Origin: Fasciolopsis buskii
Lineage: Eukaryota; Platyhelminthes; Trematoda; Plagiorchiida; Fasciolidae
DNA: 64,000 nt
Assembly (NCBI GenBank): GCA_008360955.1
Contig: LUCM01008737.1
Location: 110,687-174,686 of the forward strand
Reading direction: 5' to 3'
Each line of letters starts with the position of its first letter. Within the stretch, counting starts at the first letter, position 1. Under the pieces are notes generated by a model, which was given only the letters and a program-made list of their open reading frames with translations, was not told where the DNA came from and made no database searches. Made by a program: the position numbers and the translations under genes. Shown piece by piece: positions 10,667 to 23,819 of the stretch.

Positions 10667-13600
10667 GTGTTGGTAAGTATCCAGTTCCCGAGCTTGGCAA
10701 AAGTAAACCGTTCCGCATTTTAAAAAGATTAATTTTTTAAGTTGAGGAATGATGCACTTTCAATAAGTATCTAAATAATAATAAGCAATTCGAATAATTG
10801 AAAATAATTGTAAATATCCAATTGTATTTACTCGTACAGCGCTTAGCACACGTTTTGTGAGGATGCAGAAAACATCTGAGACACGGCGCATCCATTAGCG
10901 CATAGGTTTTGCGTCTTCCCAGGTAAAGTTACACAATTACAACAGAGTAGGCAGTCCGGTACTGGGAAGTTAACCGGTTATCGAAGCCCGCGCCCGTCAA
11001 ATGGGCTATCTATAAACTTATTGATCTTCGTAAATTTATAGAAAATTATGCCAAAGACAAAACACAGCAACGACGATGTTCGACCAGTGATCATTAGCTC
11101 GTACTTCGTTGTAAAATCAAAACCCTTACAATCATCGAAGTATTAAAATTGGAGTCCAACGACAATACCCGTAACGCTTTGCAGGACTGAGCTATAGGAA
11201 CCAGCCCCTCACGCCCAACCATCGAGGTACGGACAAAATTCTACCACCGTACTCTAAAAATATGTTGTTTTCCAAAAGTAAAATAAAGCCAGCTGTTTGC
11301 CATGAAAGTTAAATCTGAATTTACGCCGATTTTTCAAGGCAAATCTAGCACCTATTTCCTGTTTCCAAGTTCTTGTCACTGACAAAATACAGCAGGATTC
11401 TGCATACGGCGAGACAGTAATAAAAATACTATTTCATTATAGCGGTTTCGTTATAAGCACTGAATTACTGTAATGCGCAAAGAAATCGCGGTAAATTGGC
11501 TTTCGTCGGAAGTGAATGACAAGTGGGGATTCTACCAACCTAAATCGGCATAGAAATATCTAAGCAACTTGCTTCGGGATAGACGTGTAGTACCACTTCG
11601 TCCTGGGGGAATAAAAAGTACGGTTCATTTAAAAATCACGATAAATGAAAGTGTGCTTTTGGTGAATTCCGGTACTCTCAGTGGTCTTTCTCCGCACTGG
11701 TTATGCGAATGAAAGTGAACGTTGTTTTCTAAGAGCTGTGGATATTAGAAAAACAGTTAGATAAGGATCAAAATGCAAAGAAAAGTTTATACTGTATTTA
11801 GGAGGTTGTGTTTACACAAAGAGTAGACTTGAATCAAATCAACTTTAAAAGGGATCGGAAACGCAAACGTGACAGACAAACCGGACTGCTTTGACGGCTA
11901 TTAACCCCTTCAAAAGGATCGATTCGCAAAGGTTTTAGTGAATTACAAAAGTGATACATTTCGACATGAGAAACATGTTCTTCAAAAACGTTTAACGGTA
12001 ATTCGTTCCCAATAAGAACCCCTTATTTGACTTCTTCCTTAATCAATTGCTATACAGAATTTATAGGATATTATAAAAATTCGAAGAACATCGGCCAGCG
12101 CAAAGGACTGCTAAATGAGTGACCTAAAGGTAAAACTATCTCAAATGGGTTTTATTTTGGAGAACTAAAATCTACAAAGGATTACCAAATTTACTTCCTA
12201 GATTTAAAGATCAGATCAGGCTAAAACAGAGAAATGGTCAAAAACTGACTTAAAAATCAGTACGGCAAACGAACGTATTTTCAGTGACAATGGATAAACT
12301 CACTGTTCTGGGCTGAGGTTTCGCTCGTAGCAAGATGAAACCGATTACTTGGAGAGTGAACAGTATGCTACCCAACATCAGGAATACATTCGGTACCCGA
12401 GCGAGCAAGTCAGGATCAGTGAAACGTCTGATAAAAATAAAAGAAACAAGACAATAAAATGTGATAGTGTGGTATCGCTGGATATAGAAAATTGAAACGA
12501 GGCGTTATCATTTCAAATATCAAATGCAACAAACTCCAGAAGCGGTGGCACCCCACGGGGTAATTTTTTGATTTATAAACTAAACGATTCAGTGTGCCAA
12601 ATATACGACGCATCAAATAACGTTTTACGCATCATTATTAAGATTCAGTGGCAACAATGTCATGGATTCATCGAATGTTCAGACTTTGGCACCTGACCTT
12701 CTACTTAGCAATTTACGGTCATCAATAGACTAGTGAACTGGATCAGTAAGGTCACGCTGGCGTTCAAAGTAAGTCTGCTATTTCACAAAGAAAAAGGTGC
12801 AGATGCGGAATTAAAATCCCTGTCGCAGCATATAAAGTTTAATCTGTGGTATCAACGTGCCCCGGCACTGTACATCGATGACGGAAATAAACCCTTAGCT
12901 CAAAACACCATAACAACTTCGTATCATAAATATGAAGTAAATACAAATTTTTAGAGCATTCAAAAATACTTCTGACTGGTTGTTCTGCCTAGTACTTGAG
13001 ATAACACAATAAACAGAATGAAACCTGATTTGTGTACCATCACCATCGCCATCATCATCATCATTTGTTTCATTCCCAATTACCTGAAAGCACGTGATGC
13101 ACCACCACCGAGTGAATTTAAAAAAATTTTATCACATCAAGTGCAAGCTAGCACAGAATTCTAAAGCAATCTCCGGGGAAATGCGCGTTACTCAACCTTC
13201 GTATCCATCAAATACTTTTCCTGATGACATTTACGAATTTCAAGAGAACCATCTCACGACTCAGAAAACTGTGTAGACTTTTATCCCTTGATTCAGAATC
13301 CACATGTAATTTGCATGCCCCACATAACTGAAAGAATCCAGCCAAAGGTTGACAAACGTTTTCTAATATGCTGTAATATATGATCATACGGTACAGTTTT
13401 CCTTCTCTATTGTTCTAATAAAATATATAGTATGATGCAACCTTATCCTCCAAACTCCTCTGCACGGCCGTAAATAAGTGCCCGATCTCCAAATTGGGTA
13501 TTCACCCTGAGCAGTGAAGAACTGGAGGTCATCGGAGAGTAAATGAGCTATATCAGTTTCCTTTCAAAGATAGCCGCGAAATTGTGCCACTAAGGTTAGA

Positions 13601-14402
13601 AAACTTTTGGGTGAATCTAGGAAAAGAAGTGCACTTCTAACTGTTCATGAGAACCGGTGATTAAACCGATTTACAAGAAAAGAGCTGTAAAATTAACATG
13701 AGTTTGACAGCGACTGGATCTAAACTGCTTGCTGGCATTATAATTCGTCGACTATTTAGTGCTCAACTGTGGTGTGTACTTAAGAATCAGCCTGTTTTCC
13801 GACCCGACAAATATCGTATCAACTGCCTTCGTTTTACCTAGCAGATTTTACGGCATAAACATACGTTTTGCAGGCCTAAGATCTCTCCCTTGATCCGAAA
13901 GCGACATCTGAAACAGTCGATCGTACAACCGTGGCGTGGGCTCGGGTCTAAGGCTATCACAGGAATTCAGTACTTGTTTTTAACTGTTATATACGAACGG
14001 CAGAAGCTAATCATATGATAATGATAATGCGCTAATCGAATTCATTGTACGAAAGGGCATTAGTCAACATTGCTTTCCCTATCACCGCTTAGAAGAAACC
14101 GTGTAAATGAGATAACCGCCGAAGTAATGTACCATGGACAACGTTGTGTTGTGAATGAAAGATCCAGAAAACGTGCACGTACTTCTTGACCACCTGAACG
14201 ACAGAGCAGTTATGATAAGGATGAGTTCTGCAAGTTCTCAGGATGACACCGCTTTGAAATTGCCTAGGATATACATACGCATAGACATAAACAATATAAA
14301 TATACATATACGCATACAAATGCGTACAGATAACGCATCACAAGGACCACGCTGCGATTAAAAAACAATAAGGAAGACAGAGAAAAGAAGAAAAATTGTG
14401 TG
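10667..14402. other. Unassigned sequence left of the foldback structure
   Basis: This stretch probably belongs to the downstream intron of the MFS gene or lies beyond it. I found no transposon motif. One minus-strand segment near 11254-11213 has a plausible acceptor and a GTGAGG donor and encodes VVEFCPYLDGW, but it matches nothing I know and is not claimed as an exon. Confidence 0.35.
13038..13064. repeat. Short (CAT)n microsatellite
   Basis: An imperfect run of CAT/CAC/CGC triplets. It is an ordinary short tandem repeat in non-coding sequence. Confidence 0.8.
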
Positions 14403-15920
14403 CAGTCGACCACACATACGATAGCCTCTAGCCTGCACCTCCGTATCCTCAGCCGTCAGTCATATTTTATGCTTCTTTAGTAGGCTGAATCCTGCCTGGT
14501 TATTCGAATCGAAGCACAGCGTTGACTTAAGGAATCCGAACTATCAATCAAACAGTCTAGCCTTCAAAGAGTTAAGACCATCTGGAGGTCTCGTGATCCA
14601 TTATGATCCGTGACTGGTTGCTCAATATTCACATCCTTCGGATTGAGTTAGATTTTCAGAATGCTCGGTGCACCATTTCGTCGCACGTCGGTGGAGATAG
14701 TGCTGCATATTCTATACGCCGTTTGTGGTTGGCTTTTAATGAGAGGTTGACAGTCTACTCCGTGCTGATTATCAATGTTCCGTCAACTCGGTAGACGGCG
14801 CCGGAATATCGCCCTTGTTCTCGCAAATTGGTGAAAACTTCCAAAATCCAAAGACTGTGCGCCGGAGTTTCTCAGCAAAATAAAGGTATCGCGGTCATTT
14901 GAGTCCATTTCGAGGGCCGATTATCATTATTCCCAGTTCTAGTTCAGTAAAAGCAGTGAGTTCACGCCAAAATGGTCTAGTTTTTGTTTTTAACTGCGAA
15001 AAATCAAACACTAGCAAAAATCATAAGGTCATACATCCGGGTAGTCCACTGGGTATGACAGCCGTATCGTTTTAAAGTGTAGTGAGCTGACAACCTTAAT
15101 CCTTCTTCTAATCATTACCTACCCTGCAGGACAGCGTTCAGCGAGAAAGTCAACCTACGGACATGCGTACCACGCGTCCCAGTCACTTCAAGTTTTGCGT
15201 ACACGGCCGGCTTTCCCAACTGGGCTCTGTGAACCAACAACCTATGTTTCGCTTTTGAGTTTATAAGAAGCTTTTCTAGCTATTAGACGATCAGTGATGA
15301 AACAGTGACAATGTTTGCAACGGCTGTTTCTGAGCCAGTTTTATAATTTAGATCATTGATGAACACGCTAATGTCGAGTCGACGCCACAGATGCCTTAAG
15401 CTGATAAGCGTCAGTCTAGCCCTTTTCATACCTGATAACATTTTGTCCGATATATATTCACCGAGTGAATAACGCCAGCCAACTTCGTAAAAGTAATCTT
15501 TCCTATATACCCGGCTGTCTTCAAAGACCTTAGTATGGTTTAAATTGGGTACCTTAAACTTTGACTTAGTTCACTACCTTGAATGCCTCTCGAAATGCAC
15601 TCAGATGACCGTGCTACTTCTAGTTTGCTGATCGACGTGTGACGAGATGGTGCACCGAGCATTCTGAAAATCTAACTCAATCCGAAGGATGTGAATATTG
15701 AGCAACCAGTCACGGATCATAATGGATCACGAGACCTCCAGATGGTCTTAACTCTTTGAAGGCTAGACTGTTTGATTGATAGTTCGGATTCCTTAAGTCA
15801 ACGCTGTGCTTCGATTCGAATAACCAGGTAGGATTCAGCCTACTAAAGAAGCATAAAATATGACGGACGGCTGAGGATACGGAGGTGCAGGCTAGAGGCT
15901 ATCGTATGTGTGTTCAACTG
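14403..15920. mobile_element. Foldback structure with 288-bp inverted arms
   Basis: The left arm 14403-14690 is the reverse complement of 15633-15920 with only a few substitutions, and no indel is needed (coordinate sums stay at 30323). The spacer is 942 bp. Part of the spacer (about 14795-14940) resembles the left part of repeats A/B. A minus-strand stretch of the spacer near 15229-15113 is open (KPAVYAKLEVTGTRGTHV) but unrecognised. I find no transposase and no clear target-site duplication. It could be a foldback/MITE-like DNA transposon or two head-to-head copies of one repeat. It sits downstream of MFS exon 5. Confidence 0.7.
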
Positions 15921-16310
15921 AACAATGTTTCTTTTCCCTGTCCCCCTGATCGTTTTCTGCCTTAGCCATGATTCCATCGTGCTAGATATGTGTAACCATC
16001 AATGTTCCTTAAAACCATCGCAAACGTATTTGTACCACAGCTATCAAATATTGAATGCCCACAGGAAAACTCTGATCAAGCAATGTCACATAGTTTAACA
16101 CTACGCAAGATAAAGCTATATAAATCATGCACAAATTACGATACATCTGTACCGTGATGCAGAAGGCTTATGGTAAAAGGCTCAAAATCGATTTTCCATA
16201 TAAGATTTCATTTCAAGATAAATCTAATCCCTTGCTTAAAAGCGCAGTATTATTTCCGACAGAGAACTATACATAGAAAACATTTTACTGTGCGGTTAGG
16301 CGAAACTCAC

Positions 16311-19300
16311 CTTGTTACATTATCAACTTTTACGTTATCTGGATTAATAAATGCTGTCTGAATTGGCGTGAAGATCAGTGCACCCAGACCAAACCCGCCA
16401 ACAATCAAGCCGACGACCAAACCACGACGAGCCGGGAACCACTACCAAAACAAAGATATAAGACAAAACTGTTCATCTAAAAAACAAAGCGCAGAATCGT
16501 ATTTGCATTAAGCCAGACAGGGGATTTAACAGAATCTCCCTTCCACTTGTTAAATAGACTGACTGGAAATAAGAACGCAAAAGCAGTTATTTGCATTATG
16601 GAGCCATTTCACAACTAACCATTGCAGAAGAAACAAAATTAGTTCACTATTCAGACATCGTGAACCTGCTCATCTTAAACCTACCCATTTCTTTTTGTTC
16701 TGCATCACTTTCAAGCCTGTAATGGTTAGTTTTGAGACAATATATATAAACACACAAACATACATACTTACATACGAATTTAAGACACGCTTTCTGAGAA
16801 ATCAACGTGCTGTAAATTGAACATCATTAGGAATCTTATGCATGAGAGATAGCTACACTGAAAGGAATAAAATTACTCACTGCTCCAGCCACCGCCAGGA
16901 CCACCGAATATCCAAGGCCCAACCCAGCGCCCTTCATGAGTGAGTAAGTGATCATCACACCGACAAAGGATCGTTTGATTGTTACGTGCGTAAGCAAAAC
17001 GCTTCCACTAGTTTTCAGAAAGAGGATGCGCAAAGAAAATGAAGCAAAACATCAAAAGGAACCCATACAGCTGTGGTACACTGGCATAATGACAAGGTTG
17101 AAATGTGGATGTGAAACCATTCGGCAGTGATAACTCACTACATAAAACAACAGTAAGAGCAGTAAAAAAGGTATTCAGTAAAAATATCCAAGATCCAAAC
17201 CCTCCTGTCAATAATTCCTAAACTGCCGTCCACATTGGTTTATCGTATTTGTTTTTCCACCCCGAAACAGAAAAAATGGACAGTTACAAAACATCCACGT
17301 TGTAAAAATTTTCTTCATTATTCCCAAAAAACATCTGAAGCAACAGCATTGCACCTGTCATAAGCAACTACGTCATTCACAAAAAAACTGTCCCTTTATC
17401 ACGCACTTCGCAAAATGATCCGAAAACTTGGAGTTTCGAGTGGATGACTTTGTGGACCATTTTGCGATCACCTTGAGGTGGAGTCCTCAGCTTGTACGCC
17501 CCTCGGATGGGCCTAGACACCCTAAATACCCAATGCACCCCTCCGCAATAGATGCCGCATGTCGCATATTTAGTACGCCACCCATGATGGTTTTGGGATC
17601 GGAGTTTAGCCAGTGCCCCAAAACTGGCTACCAAGAGTCAATCAACCCGGCGGAGGACCATGGACATTCGCCTTTGTCCTCGCACTATTATGAAAACACC
17701 TCCACCACAAGAATGAAGTGCTTAGGACTTTCTCAGCAAAAGCTATTCGAGACCCAGGTAATTTGGGTGCATTTCAAAGTGTTCATGGGGAGTAGCCGAC
17801 ACGGAGCCTGAGACTCATCTCCGACCACGCTGAGGGATTTCGAGTAGAATTCGTTCATTGAACCACATATTGTGTATGGCGTTTGCCAAACCGTAATTTA
17901 TTTCCCCTTCCTCTCACGGAGTGGAAGAATTCATGTGGAGGTCAACGGACGACGTGGCAACGCGAAACGAAAAAACAATATAGGAAACTTAGGTAAATTA
18001 GGTGCTCCACACCTTCCTGGTTGGGGTCCGAAAGACCCATCGACCAATTGGCTGGATCCACTGAAGGGTAGACAGCAACCCGTGAACACATCAAATTGTT
18101 TTATCCCTTATTATCAAGTCGGAATGGTTGAAACTAAGGTGCATTTACACAACTGGAATGAAGTTTGTTGTCCACCAGCGCGTTTTTCTCCTGCTCTTTG
18201 TAGGTCCACTTCTTGTCCAGCTTGCATAACCATTCCAGCTACTGAGATGTGTGACTCGGTGAGAAATGCAGCGGCCCTGCCGTCTACCGGTGATCAAAGC
18301 AGATGATTACGATCGTACCAGGAACTCCTAAGACCCACTGGGCCAAAATAATGTTATGCAGAACCATGCATAGTAGTAACCAACGAAACAAACCAACAGC
18401 CTTGTGGTCAAAAATGTAGAAAGGTGAAAATGAAATGCCAATCGGTCGGAATTTACCACCAATTTGCGGTCGTAACACCTCTGAACTTAGTTCCAAATGA
18501 GTTGTCATTGTTACGCTGTAATTTTCGACCTTCTTGCAAAAATGCTTGCCCATGAAAGTTTTATTTTTAAGATACGGGTGAAACCTAAGAAACTGTAGAA
18601 AAGTTGCACGGGTAATAAGCAGCATGCATATAACGCATATAAAAGCAGGCTTAGCACTTGTAACGATAAACCCCAATACTAGAATCTATAAGACATTTCA
18701 GAAGAAAAAGCATTCATATACTATACAATGAAAGAATTTATAACCTGGCATTTTAAACGCAACACTTCAACGGAAGCAGAAATCGATGGCGATAAAGAGC
18801 AAACGCATACAGCGACTAATATTAATCAGGGGAGATTTCACGGTCAAAATTTAGAATGATCCGCACTAAGAATTCCCAATTTCAGTGGGTTTTAACCTTA
18901 AGGTAAGCTTTGCTCTCATACACTAGAATACTCTGAGGATAAATTGGATTGTTTACCGAAATTATAGTAGTTAAACATCTAAGGTCATTTGTAACAGTGA
19001 GTTCACTTCAGTTTAGTGTGGTTCGCAACACCATTAGCCTTGCGCCAACGTGTTCTGGTTTTGGTTGCTATCATATAGCACCAAATAATCAGACAGAAAA
19101 AGACGAGGAGTAGTGAAATATTGACTACGAAATAGTAAACTGAACAACTGTACCGAAGAAGAAAGATTCAATCACTAAATGCGGCATTAAGCCACATCAC
19201 CCACTGTCTTCAGCCATCATCTGATCAAATTGCGTAGATACCAACCGATTGCCCAACTGCACGAAACATCCACTGCTTAAAGTTTTCACATTTTTTTCCG

Positions 19301-21085
19301 TGTCATCGACTGGATACCTCGAGTCATCTTTCAAACATTGCCTGTCTCAAAAAACAACGTAAAACGAGGTAGCCGTTCTGTCGGCATACGCAAAACATGT
19401 CTCAACCATCTTAACCTATTCTCACTCAGTGTCATATGAACACTAGACCCTAGGATCAAGAACCTTACACCCAACTTCGTAGTTACCCGCAAAAATCTAC
19501 CACATTATTTTACAAATATCACGAGGATAACGGTGTGCAAACACCAAACCTCTTCGGCGTTCTCAGCGACCATGCTTCGAAGCTATGCAGTATCACCAAT
19601 CTCACTGCTATTGTGCGTGTCCGAACTTTAATCGATAATCGGACGTCACATTGACGACGCATATGTCTCAAATTGGTAAGTTCTAATCGAGCCTTTCATG
19701 TAAGATATGATAATTAATCCGATACATGACTACCACATGATACACAACTACCAAAGTAAGTAGATCAATCCATCTTGCCCAATAGTTCTCCTGCAATAAC
19801 AACGTTCTGCTTCAAGCCAATCCAACGCGGCAACAACATTTCACACTTTCGACGTGTAATACGCATTCCAAACATGCCCACACCATCGTTTAGACGATAG
19901 AGAGAATTCCGCAACTTGATTAGGTCTTCATTCAGCAACACAACACCGTCTACATATTCTACGTCAGACAACTTCTTGTACGAGCAAATATCAATGCCAC
20001 TATTTCCACACAAAGATAGGACTACCACCTCAATGACTCGATTAAAAATTTGAAAAGGGCAATTCTGACGAACGCCACCTCTCGCGGTAAACTCGGGCAA
20101 AAGATGGCTGGGAGCACGAACTCGAGTTTGACTGTTCGTCAAGACAGAAATAAGGAATGAGACTGCACCATGACGCCCGACGGTTTGCTTGCCTTCATAA
20201 CCGGATGGGTTATAATGGGTGGCTTAGCTCAAACGGAAGTTTCAATCAAGCATGGAAGGTCAGTGGGTAGAGACTTGATAGAGTAGCCTTCTGCGTCCTC
20301 AAGTTAGGGGTTCATTTGAGCTAGAAATTAGACTGGGAAATTGAGTGAAATAATAAATGTAAGCAGATGCACTCTCACTCAGCCACTACGCGCCGCTTTG
20401 CGGATGGGCTCTTGTTAGAACCAACGGGTCACTTGAAAACTGCGTAACAGTTGGACTCCTGCTGGACTCCTTAGCAGCATCCACCCATAAATCTCTGTGA
20501 ATACCACAATGAATTCCTTGCCACATCAGCCGTCGCGCAGGATAACCGGGACCATAGTCCCCAATGTCTTGGGAAGATTGGTTACTAATAGGTATCTAAG
20601 TTGTCGAGTTGGGCTAGTTTATAAAAGTACACCATTCCACACTTTAAAAAGAACAAAATTTCAGTTATACATGCAAGTTGCGGGCAAAACATGTAGTAAG
20701 TTCAAAAGCAAAAGTTACCTCACAAACAAACAACTAGTACCGACGACCCAACGGAACCCAATCTTTTTGGCTATAATCCCTCCAATCGGCATTGATATGC
20801 CCTGCACACCAAGCGCAAGAGCAGACAGCCAAATGGACATTGAATCCTTTACATCTGGATTGACGTAAGCCTTTGTATAAGCCATGATATAAGGCACCAT
20901 ATTAGCTGTAAAATAGCACGGTCACTCAGTAACATGGACGGGCCTCACCGATGGTGTAGAAATGTCCAAAAGTGAAGTGAATTAATGTCGCTCCAATGAC
21001 GGACAGAATTCCCATCAAAAGTTCTTTCTTATGAGGATCCTTTGAAAAAGTACATAAAATAATGAACCACCAGAACCCTCACCAT
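16311..21085 (-). CDS. MFS transporter, oxalate/formate-antiporter-like, partial (exons 1-5)
   Basis: Five coding exons on the minus strand: 21085-21083 (ATG), 21039-20949, 20905-20719, 17007-16881 and 16441-16311. All junctions are GT/AG and the phases agree (0, 1, 2, 0, then 2 at the last donor). Introns are 43, 43, 3,711 and 439 bp. The ~180 residues start MDPHKKELLMGILS and show MFS N-terminal features: TLIHFTFGHFYTIGANM (TM1), SIWLSALALGVQG (TM2), the conserved loop PIGGIIAKKIGFRWV (MFS signature G-x3-D/K-R-x-G-R/K type), GVMITYSLMKGAGLGLGYS, WFPARRGLVVGL and GGFGLGALIFTPIQT. It is expected to move small monocarboxylate-type anions across a membrane; the substrate cannot be read from sequence. 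The start is the first ATG after an in-frame stop. The C-terminal half (TM6-12) was not found in this window, so the gene is either split by long introns running off the left edge or truncated. Confidence 0.85.
17932..18075 (+). pseudogene. RTE-like RT C-terminal tail inside repeat B
   Basis: Identical to 8017-8160 in repeat A, including the PGWGP signature. It is antisense to the MFS gene that contains it. Confidence 0.55.
19265..20142 (-). pseudogene. RTE-like RT core inside repeat B
   Basis: Identical to 9350-10227, with the same YVDG in place of YADD and the same stops. It lies in sense orientation within the MFS intron. Shared identical damage means it was copied as dead DNA, not by independent retrotransposition. 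Confidence 0.75.
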
Positions 21086-21143
21086 GGTTGCGCGGAGCCA
21101 ACGGATAATAAGCGAATATGCAGAAACGCGACAAGTGAGTGCC

Positions 21144-21151
21144 TATTTATA
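21144..21151 (-). promoter_or_regulatory. TATA-like box upstream of the MFS start codon
   Basis: TATAAATA on the minus strand inside the palindrome CCTATAAATAGG, with 58 bases between it and the ATG at 21085. If used, the 5' UTR would be only about 25-30 nt. Position and sequence fit a core promoter, but short AT-rich matches are common by chance. Confidence 0.35.
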
Positions 21152-21159
21152 GGAATGCA

Positions 21160-23220
21160 TCTAACTGAAACATTAAAACAAATTTACGGAGCCAATAAAT
21201 ATCTGGGACTTTGATCGTTTAGCCAAGTTCACATTCCAGTTTCTAGCATTTGGAACTAAACAAACCTCTCTTTTCTGAGAAGAAACGAGACGAAAATTGC
21301 TGGTTCCAAAGACTGCAGCAAGATTTATGTGTACTTGCAAATCCTGTTTGATGTGATACTATAACTTATACTGTCCACTTCACTAACGGAGGGACCCACT
21401 CAGTGTGAGATACTACAAATTTCTCCGGCAATACCCCAGTCTGGACTCTTGAATTGCCGAAAGCCAAGTATACCACCTCTACTCCAATGTGGAGAATTGC
21501 TGTCGCTCGTGCACGTGAGCACAAGTCAGCTAGCGGCCCAGCCAACCTATGTCTGTCCTTTTGCGTGTTTTTATGGGCTCAGTCCATCGGCATCAGCGCT
21601 TTTCAAGTCATTACAACATCGGTTGTTGGTCGCAAACGACATTTCAATTTAGTTCATTTCAGCTCACACGGGACAGAAATGTCCCACAGAGCCAAGCGGA
21701 CATCCAGAAGCACTTCCATGGCACGAACAGGATGACTTTCGTTTCCGCACTTGCATGGACTGATGGTGGACGTCCAGTAGATTGACAGATGCAGATCACG
21801 GCACCATATGTGTGGTACGATGCATATCTAGCTGTTACCGCTGGAAAAACCGGTGACTGCAGACCTCTGTCTTGGGTAAGAACAATTCTTCGAAACTCCA
21901 AGCTTTATTTTTTGATAGTATAGAAGAAATCGAGGGCGGTGAGGCGGCCAAACCTTTAACAGTGAAAAACACCAATGGAAAATTGCACCTCGATGAATTA
22001 CCCAATTAGGCTCGTGGACAGGCGGTGTATCCGCTTTCCGGAGAGCTCGAAAATTGTAGCTCAGAACCGTGACTGGATGGCAGCAAATCCACTTTATCAG
22101 ATGTGTTGCGGGCAACCAACCCATTGCTGAGTGGTGTCCATCTTCGTTGACTGCTCCGAGAACTGATGATATTCTTGGTCCTGTTATCTGCGTTCGGCAT
22201 TGCGTAAATGGCAGACGTTGCCCGAGTGAGTTGGTTATCTCATGATTGAGCTGCCGTTGTTCGTTTTATACACGGGGCCCTCAGATTTTAAAGAACTTCG
22301 TCGTACCAAGGCTAACAGTGTAAGCTAGTACTAAAACTGGAAGTAATTTCGCAACTGCATTTTCTGGCTGGGCTAATTAGGGATGCTATCATGGAAACGG
22401 CTCAAGCGCGGCTCTGCCGTCAAGAATGATTTTTGATTCAGAGGTTTCCGTTGTTTACGGTAAGGGGTTCGCTCAATGGGAGGTTCATTAAAATTACCTT
22501 CCACCTGAAAGAGGTAAATGCGGCAATAAATGACCGATGCTCAGTACGTCGGAGACTCCAAAATAGCCCTTGTCTGAGAGGAATGCATCATAGCCATTTC
22601 CGGTTGGGAACGAAGCATTATTTTTCCCCATAGTGCAGTAGACGGATCCAAAACTTTCACAAAGCATGTAAATTCCTAACTAGGTAATGTCATGCAACCT
22701 GGAAATTCATGGAAAACTGTTTGCAGTGGCTATGATCTTTCTGAAAGAGCTTGCTCTGGTTGATAAAGCGTATCGATTTGTCTGGTGAAGCTAGTTGACA
22801 AGCGTATACTCTTAGCCTCTGCAGTCACCTGACTGTTTTGAACGGATCATAGTCCAAATTTAACTGTACGGTTGTTTCCGACTGATAAGCACTTTTGTTT
22901 TGTTGATAGCGCGACAGAATTTGTAGATCACATCTATCTCGCATCATTTTGGGCTGCCCGCTGTTCTGAGGTTCCGAAAAGCTTATCGCAACTGTGAAGC
23001 TTGTCATTCGAAGAATCGGGATGTAGTTCATAGCGGACGCATTTCCAGGGGCCGAACTGCCTCGATTTGCCAGTAAATTTGGTGTTACGGTGCTCAATTC
23101 AGCGACCGCCCCTAATGGCCTTCCCGGATGAAGCACAAAGAAAATGCTGCTGGATAACGGGCGTTTTGGAAGCTTTCCCGTGTCCAAGGTTAAAACCTGA
23201 TAGAACCCACGGATCTGAAA
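21160..23220. other. Unassigned sequence upstream of the MFS gene
   Basis: Several open frames overlap on both strands between 21450 and 22200. None shows a family motif or paired splice sites that I can defend. It probably holds the MFS upstream region and old repeats. Confidence 0.35.
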
Positions 23221-23224
23221 CGGA

Positions 23225-23500
23225 AGTCTGGGGCCTTGCCAAGGATCGGCGAAATGTACTTCTCCTTATGTGCGCATCCAATGTTGGCACGCTACACTCC
23301 AACTGCATGCACCGCCAGTTACGCTATTTGAATGTGTGCAGCAAGATATCGCGTCGTCCGCTGACATGGACAGACTTGTTTCACTGTCCACCGAAGAGAC
23401 ACGAATGTAGAGGAACCGGAGCGGGACGGGTATTGCCTCAATAGAAATCCAACGGTGTAGGAGGAAGGATTTCACTTTGCCGGTCCCATACCGACTAGGA
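23225..23500 (+). pseudogene. Possible RTE-like endonuclease start fragment
   Basis: A plus-strand frame reads RRNVLLLMCASNVGTLHSN, reminiscent of the 'xxNxRTL' opening of APE-type endonucleases in flatworm RTE elements. It breaks up after CRGTGAGRVLPQ. No catalytic SDH or GDFN motif follows. Weak assignment. Confidence 0.3.
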
Positions 23501-23819
23501 AGTCAGTATCTCTCTGGAGTCGTTGCTGGCTGCAGCTTTAAATAACTTCGTCATTCCGCGTTACTTTAGCTTACAGAGGGAATTGCGGTGGTCTTTTCGA
23601 AGTCTATAGCCTTTGCTTAACATCTTGACCGATAATCCGGAGTTTGGATGACGCTAAATGCTCTCAGTTCACACTCCTTTGGGAGGCCTGAAAAGATGTA
23701 ATTTAATACAGACCAGACAAGGCGCGGGCTTACCACGAGACCATATTCACTTTGCATAACTTTCCTCTTCTTCTTGGCCAAGTTCCATCCAATTATCTTA
23801 TCCCCGCGCATATTTCTGT

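Larger units (their letters stand above)
17494..20581. repeat. Direct repeat copy B (3,088 bp), inside MFS intron 3
   Basis: Near-identical to 7579-10666 in the same orientation. It fills most of the 3.7-kb intron between MFS exons 3 and 4, and with copy A it brackets exons 4 and 5. See copy A for content. Confidence 0.9.

Noticed and set aside
11213..11254. Short minus-strand segment with acceptor and GTGAGG donor (VVEFCPYLDGW)
   Set aside because: Single isolated segment, weak pyrimidine tract, no partner exon in phase and no recognised protein.
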